Assembly: GCA_030627335.1 (NCBI GenBank)
Contig: DAOUSH010000002.1
Span: 1 to 11,672 of the forward strand
Direction of reading: 5' to 3'
DNA: 11,672 nt
Source: Dehalococcoidia bacterium
GTDB lineage: Bacteria; Chloroflexota; Dehalococcoidia; Dehalococcoidales; W693
A program made the position numbers and the translations under genes. The notes below the pieces were generated by a model. The model worked only from the letters and a program-made list of their open reading frames with translations, was not told the origin of the DNA and ran no database searches. This document shows positions 6,739 through 11,672 of this stretch, piece by piece. Each line of letters begins with the position of its first letter. The stretch's first letter is position 1.

Positions 6739-8029
6739 GTACCAGTCCCGACGGTAACTTGGGATAAAAATAGGTTGATTTTCTAGGCATGCGGTCACCG
6801 GCGTCGGAAATGTCCTTAATTCTTCGGCTATGTATCGGGCTTATTATAAATGCCAGCTGGTGTTCCTGTTTCAACACCTGTTTAACGGCATCCCGGTGGT
6901 CGTAATTATAGGAAATCTTAATCTCATCCTCGCTGCTTAATCCCAGTAGTTCCTCCAGTATGACATGGTCAACGATGCTGACATCCAGCCTTTTATACAA
7001 TGCGGAGTGAAAATAGGGTATCATCTTGCTGGCGCTTGCGAAGTCCCGCAGTGTAAGTAATAAAAGGTTCTTATTGTTGAGGCCGAACAGGAACAGCCTT
7101 ATCTCGCTTTCATCGGCCAGTAATCTATCAACCCTGTTCCATATATCGGGTAGACTCAGCGACATCTCCTCGATATCAAAAATAGTCCTCAATTTATCTT
7201 CCAAGCCAACCAGTTTCGACGACGGCATACCGCGGATAAGGCGATGCGGCGGCAGTATTACCAGGCCCGGGTCGTCAAAATCCATCAGCGACATAAGGGC
7301 ATAATTAAAGGCACTACCTTCTGATACTGTCGAGTGAATAATGCGCTGTTCTCGCTGGTATATAAGGGCGCTCTCATAGCGATGGTGACCATCGGCTATA
7401 TAGAGCGGTTTTTCGGCAAAGAAGCCGCAGATATCATCAATAACCTGAGGGTTGGTAATCGGCCAAACCTTGTGCCTCTCCGTATCGTAACCCTCGATAT
7501 TGATTATCATCTTGCCCAGTTCCTGGGCACTAATTAGTGAAGAGATATACTGTTCCTGGTCCTCAAACATAACCAGTATCGGGCTGGTATTGGCTCTCAG
7601 TGCCCAGAGCAGGCTTATCCGGTCGCTTTTAGCTTCAGTCAATGTGCCCTCGTGAGGTCGGATAATATTCTTGTGCCACTCCTCCAGCCTGACACGGGCG
7701 ACCAGACAGCGACGCTTGTATTCCCTGCCATTATGTAAAAAATATTGGTCGTGGAGATAGATGGTCGGTGTCTCGTCGGTGACAAAAACATTCTGCTTCA
7801 GCCATTCTTCCATGGTGTTTGCCGAACGTGTATACTTGTTGTCCATTGTCGAGTCCTGCGGTAACTGCTGACCATGCTCTATACGAATGAAGTTGTGCGG
7901 GCTTCGACGATACATCTCCTCCTCCATCTGGGGGGTAATGATGTCATACGGGGGGCAGATAACCGCCGACAGGTCTTTGGCTATTGATTTGTTGTAGCGC
8001 ACACCATGAAAGGGTTGGACTTCAGCCAT
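6722..8029 (-). CDS. DUF1015 family protein with ParB-like DGHHR motif
   Basis: This is a 435-residue member of the DUF1015 (COG4198-like) family, whose function I cannot state with certainty. Seen directly: the family N-terminus VQPFHGVRYN and VICPPYDII (23-31), RRSPHNFIRIE (41-51), RPHEGT (124-129), the strongly conserved ADGHHRYESA (212-221) and the C-terminal MPRKSTYFYPKLPSGLV (414-430). No signal peptide or membrane segment is evident, so it is probably cytosolic. DGHHR resembles the nucleotide/phosphate motif of the ParB/sulfiredoxin fold, which includes free-serine kinases of the archaeal SerK and staphylococcal SbnI type. The closeness to serA and the aminotransferase makes a role in serine/phosphoserine metabolism plausible, though it is transcribed toward them. 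GGAG (8038-8041) lies 8 bases before the ATG, and the gene starts 3 nt after ligA ends, so it is translated from the ligA message. Confidence 0.9.
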   Translation of the reverse strand: MAEVQPFHGVRYNKSIAKDLSAVICPPYDIITPQMEEEMYRRSPHNFIRIEHGQQLPQDSTMDNKYTRSANTMEEWLKQNVFVTDETPTIYLHDQYFLHNGREYKRRCLVARVRLEEWHKNIIRPHEGTLTEAKSDRISLLWALRANTSPILVMFEDQEQYISSLISAQELGKMIINIEGYDTERHKVWPITNPQVIDDICGFFAEKPLYIADGHHRYESALIYQREQRIIHSTVSEGSAFNYALMSLMDFDDPGLVILPPHRLIRGMPSSKLVGLEDKLRTIFDIEEMSLSLPDIWNRVDRLLADESEIRLFLFGLNNKNLLLLTLRDFASASKMIPYFHSALYKRLDVSIVDHVILEELLGLSSEDEIKISYNYDHRDAVKQVLKQEHQLAFIISPIHSRRIKDISDAGDRMPRKSTYFYPKLPSGLVLNRLV

Positions 8030-8032
8030 ATT

Positions 8033-10060
8033 TTAATCTCCAGACTCTTTTATTATTCTCAGTAGTTCACTCTCGCTGATTTGCATGATGCCCATACTCC
8101 GGGCGCGTGCCAGCTTGGAACCGGGCTCGGCACCGACCACCAGATAGTCCGTCTTACGGGTGACATCGCTCTTAGCGCTGCCGCCGAGGGCTTTTATTCT
8201 GGCTTCCGCCTCCTGCCGAGATATGCTATCCAGCCGGCCGGTAACAACAAACTCCTTGCCTTCGAGTGGTAGCTCGCCCGTTTTCGCTCCTTCTATCTTC
8301 GTTAACACCTCAGCTGTCTCCAACTTTTCTATTATCCTTTTATTTTCCTCGTTCTGGAAGAAGGCGATAATGCTGTCTGCGATCTTGGACCCTATGGTGC
8401 CTATGGATATCAGCTCTCCTTTTAAGGCTTCAGCCAACCCATCTATACTGTTAAAGTGCTTCGCCAGCAATTCCGCCGTTTCCTCGCCGACGTGGCGTAT
8501 ACCCAGAGCATAGATAAATCTGGCTAGTGGTCTCTTTTTACTTCTATCAATTGCATCTAAAAGGTTATCTACGCTCTTTTCCTCCATTCTGTCCAGATTG
8601 AGAAGCTCTTCCCTTTTAAGGGAATACAGGTCGGCAAAATCACCAGCAAGCCCCTCCCTTGATAGAATGGCGCTCATCTTTTCACCGATGCCCCTGATAT
8701 CCATCGCCCCCCGAGAGGCGAAGTGCTCGATGCGTTGTTGCCTCTGGGCGGGGCAGGCTGCATTGGGGCAGTAGTACATTACCTCGCCTTCCGGCTTGAA
8801 AATGTCAAACCGGCACTCCGGGCATTTCCCATCTAGTTTCTTATATAAGCTGAACTCTTTAGCGTCTTTGGGGCGCTTGCTCAATACCGGCCCGACTACT
8901 TGAGGTATAACATCACCCGCCCTCTGGATGATAACGGTATCGCCCTCACGTATATCCTTGCGCCTGATATCGTCCTCGTTGTGCAAAGCGGCATGCTTTA
9001 TGGTTACGCCACCGACCGATACCGGCTCCAGCACGGCATAGGGATTCATTGTCCCCGTCCGCCCGACGCTTATTTTTATCTCTTTCAGAACCGTATTGCC
9101 CTGCACTGCCGGAAATTTGTAGGCGATAGCCCACCTCGGCTCGTGACCGATATCTCTTAGTTTTTCTTGCAGCTTCATTTCGTTCACCTTGACGACGATG
9201 CCATCGGCTTCGTAAGGCAACCCTTCTCTTTCTTCAAGCCAGTCATCATAGTATTTCTCAACCTGCTTGATATTGCCGAACAGCCTGTTGTTGGGATTTA
9301 CCTTAAAACCGAGTGATTTCAGGTATTCCAGTGTTTCCCAGTGGCTTGACGGGATTGCCTTGTCTTCGGCATAACCGAGCATATATATATAGATGTCCAG
9401 CGGACGACCGGCAGTTATACGCTGGTCCAGCTGGCGCACCGAGCCGGCGGCGGCATTTCTGGGGTTGGCAAACAGCGGCAATCCCTCATCGGCTCGCTCC
9501 CGGTTCAACTTTTTGAAGCCGTCGATGGGTAAAAAAACCTCGCCTCTTACTTCAAATCGTGACGGTGCTGTCTTTGGCACTGACAGCGGTACACTCCTTA
9601 TCGTCCTCAGGTTACGGGTGATATTCTCACCGCGGAAGCCGTCACCCCTGGTAGCGCCGATAGTAAGTTTGCCATCGATATAGGTTAATGATACCGCCAG
9701 CCCATCTATCTTGTGCTCGCAGACAAAGTCCGGTTCTTGCCCATCGGCTAGTTTTATAATGCGGTTATACCAGGCAGTAAGTTCTCCTCCGGAGAAGGCG
9801 TTGCCCAGCGATAACAGTGGCAACTTGTGCTCTACGATACCGAGGGCTTCTACCGGAGCGGCGCCGACCCGCTGTGTCGGAGAGTCCGGGGTTATCAGCT
9901 GCGGGTGTTCCTCTTCCAGCCGACGGAGCTGTTTTATCAGCCCGTCGTAGTCGGCATCACTTATCTCAGGGCTATCCAGTACATGGTAAAGATGGTTGTG
10001 GCGGTTTACCTCCACCCTGAGGCTTTCAATTATTGCTTTAGCTTCGCCCATATCCGTCAT
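8033..10060 (-). CDS. ligA: NAD+-dependent DNA ligase
   Basis: This enzyme seals nicks in duplex DNA during replication and repair, using NAD+. The 675-residue length and complete architecture are normal. It has domain Ia (NRHNHLYHV, 19-27; ISDADYD, 33-39) and an adenylation domain with nucleophile Lys117 in HKIDG (116-120). VRGEVF (171-176) and DGIVVKV (286-292) follow. Then come the OB fold and a four-cysteine zinc site (C413, C416, C431, C436). The C-terminus has helix-hairpin-helix repeats (for example ALGIRHVGEETAELLAKHF) and a BRCT domain (about 597-675). Two starts are possible: ATG 10060 or ATG 10051 (three residues shorter). Neither has a clear Shine-Dalgarno, and the predicted promoter makes the first nearly leaderless. 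It is followed by the DUF1015 gene in the same transcript. Confidence 0.97.
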   Translation of the reverse strand: MTDMGEAKAIIESLRVEVNRHNHLYHVLDSPEISDADYDGLIKQLRRLEEEHPQLITPDSPTQRVGAAPVEALGIVEHKLPLLSLGNAFSGGELTAWYNRIIKLADGQEPDFVCEHKIDGLAVSLTYIDGKLTIGATRGDGFRGENITRNLRTIRSVPLSVPKTAPSRFEVRGEVFLPIDGFKKLNRERADEGLPLFANPRNAAAGSVRQLDQRITAGRPLDIYIYMLGYAEDKAIPSSHWETLEYLKSLGFKVNPNNRLFGNIKQVEKYYDDWLEEREGLPYEADGIVVKVNEMKLQEKLRDIGHEPRWAIAYKFPAVQGNTVLKEIKISVGRTGTMNPYAVLEPVSVGGVTIKHAALHNEDDIRRKDIREGDTVIIQRAGDVIPQVVGPVLSKRPKDAKEFSLYKKLDGKCPECRFDIFKPEGEVMYYCPNAACPAQRQQRIEHFASRGAMDIRGIGEKMSAILSREGLAGDFADLYSLKREELLNLDRMEEKSVDNLLDAIDRSKKRPLARFIYALGIRHVGEETAELLAKHFNSIDGLAEALKGELISIGTIGSKIADSIIAFFQNEENKRIIEKLETAEVLTKIEGAKTGELPLEGKEFVVTGRLDSISRQEAEARIKALGGSAKSDVTRKTDYLVVGAEPGSKLARARSMGIMQISESELLRIIKESGD

Positions 10061-10068
10061 TTATCTTA

Positions 10069-10097
10069 AGTATATCAGATAAACCGAGGTTGATTAA
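10069..10097 (-). promoter_or_regulatory. Predicted extended -10 promoter of ligA
   Basis: On the minus strand TGA-TATACT (plus 10069-10077) is an extended -10 with a 5-of-6 hexamer. The -35 17 bp upstream is weak (TTAATC, 10092-10097). The transcription start would be near 10062, about two bases before the ATG at 10060, so the transcript would be leaderless or nearly so. Its -35 overlaps that of pth. Confidence 0.45.
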
Positions 10098-10118
10098 ATA
10101 ATCCCCAGGTATTATGCT
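10090..10118 (+). promoter_or_regulatory. Predicted promoter of pth
   Basis: TTGATT (10090-10095), a 17-bp spacer and TATGCT (10113-10118) point at pth and predict a start near 10125, two bases before the ATG. An alternative -10, TATTAT (10110-10115), fits consensus better but has no -35 at a proper distance. Each box is only 4 of 6, so confidence is modest. A promoter must lie either here or inside ligA, since ligA diverges. Confidence 0.4.
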
Positions 10119-10126
10119 TATGGCTG

Positions 10127-10693
10127 ATGAAATTAATTGTCGGTTTGGGTAACCCCGGCTCCGGCTATTCCAAAAATCGCCACAATGTAGGCTTCGCCTG
10201 CCTGAGGAACCTTGCACACAAACACGGCATAAGTCTTAACAAAAAACAGTCCGAAGCCAGAACCGGCAGTGGCAAAATAGAGGGTGAAACCGTCACCCTC
10301 GCCCGTCCACAGACCTTTATGAACCTCAGTGGTCAATCTGTAAGCCGTTTGTTAAAAAAGCTAAAATTAAGCCTTGATGACCTTATCGTTATCCACGACG
10401 ACCTCGACCTGCCACTGGGTAGAATACGCATCCGCCAGGGTGGTGGCTCTGGCGGACACAATGGGATTAAATCTTTAATCAGCGAGCTTTGCAGCCAGGA
10501 TTTTATTCGTATCCGAATCGGCATCGGGCGGCCATCTGGATATGCCAGCGAGGATGATGTTATCGATTTTGTTCTTTCAGACTTCACCTCGGAAGAAAGA
10601 ATGGTTATAAAGAAAGCTGTAGACGAAGCCAGCGATGCCGCAATCTGCCTCCTTGCCGAAGGGCTTGAAACAGCTATGAACAGGTACAATTAG
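10127..10693 (+). CDS. pth: Peptidyl-tRNA hydrolase
   Basis: This enzyme releases tRNA from prematurely dropped peptidyl-tRNA so that it can be recycled in translation. The 188-residue length is typical of bacterial Pth. The family start MKLIVGLGNPG (1-11, with Asn9) is followed by catalytic His19 in NRHNVGF. PQTFMNLSG holds Asn66, HDDLDLPLG (90-98) contains the Asp91 that assists the histidine, and GGSGGHNGIKSL holds Asn112. The ATG at 10127 is the first in frame and reproduces the canonical N-terminus exactly. It has no Shine-Dalgarno, which matches the near-leaderless promoter prediction. A 57-nt gap follows before the next gene. Confidence 0.96.
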   Translation: MKLIVGLGNPGSGYSKNRHNVGFACLRNLAHKHGISLNKKQSEARTGSGKIEGETVTLARPQTFMNLSGQSVSRLLKKLKLSLDDLIVIHDDLDLPLGRIRIRQGGGSGGHNGIKSLISELCSQDFIRIRIGIGRPSGYASEDDVIDFVLSDFTSEERMVIKKAVDEASDAAICLLAEGLETAMNRYN

Positions 10694-10698
10694 CCGCT

Positions 10699-10727
10699 TT
10701 GCCAAGCCCTTTCTCAAGTGCTATAAT
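10699..10727 (+). promoter_or_regulatory. Strong predicted promoter upstream of the LOG-like gene and eno
   Basis: TTGCCA (10699-10704, 5 of 6), a 17-bp spacer and a perfect TATAAT (10722-10727) preceded by TGC (extended -10) make this the best promoter-like sequence in the window. It begins six bases after the pth stop. The start would be near 10734, giving a leader of about 17 nt. It would give enolase expression independent of pth. Confidence 0.65.
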
Positions 10728-10750
10728 CCCGATGTCTCAGGCTTCCTATA

Positions 10751-11672
<922 letters not shown>

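Noticed and set aside
6725-6760. Terminator for pdxT at TCCC...GGGA followed by AAAAA
   Set aside because: The stem is only about 4-5 bp and no T-run follows on the plus strand, so it does not meet the form of an intrinsic terminator in either direction.

Overview
The window is about 11.7 kb of gene-dense, housekeeping bacterial chromosome with near-balanced base composition. I see no mobile element, CRISPR array, tRNA or rRNA. The gene set and order (rpoB diverging from ribF-tyrS-aminotransferase-serA-pdxT, then a DUF1015 gene, ligA, pth, a LOG-like gene and eno) fit a Chloroflexota genome of the Dehalococcoidia (Dehalococcoides-like) type. This assignment rests on remembered gene neighbourhoods and protein character, not on a database search. 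It is probable, not proven.

Layout. (1) Positions 1-849, minus strand: the first 283 codons of RNA polymerase beta subunit (rpoB), running off the left edge. (2) Positions 850-1189: a 340-bp divergent control region with a good promoter for each direction. (3) Positions 1190-6738, plus strand: a likely operon of ribF (FMN/FAD synthesis), tyrS, a class V aminotransferase, serA and pdxT. The first three junctions are 4-nt overlaps or a 1-nt gap. The aminotransferase-SerA pair supplies the first two steps of the phosphorylated serine pathway. PdxT supplies ammonia for pyridoxal phosphate, the cofactor of the aminotransferase. (4) Positions 6722-10060, minus strand: ligA followed 3 nt later by a DUF1015 gene, whose 3' end overlaps pdxT convergently by 17 bp. 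(5) Positions 10061-10126: a 66-bp divergent promoter region between ligA and pth. Both predicted transcription starts fall almost on the start codons. (6) Positions 10127 to the end, plus strand: pth, a LOG/TIGR00725-like nucleotide-binding protein with its own strong predicted promoter, and the first 137 codons of enolase, cut by the right edge.

Most of the window is ordinary core metabolism and information processing. The point most worth following is the DUF1015 protein. It carries a ParB/sulfiredoxin-type DGHHR motif, the kind of motif used by free-serine kinases, and it lies beside phosphoserine-pathway genes. The compact ligA/pth divergent promoter with probable leaderless transcripts is the second.
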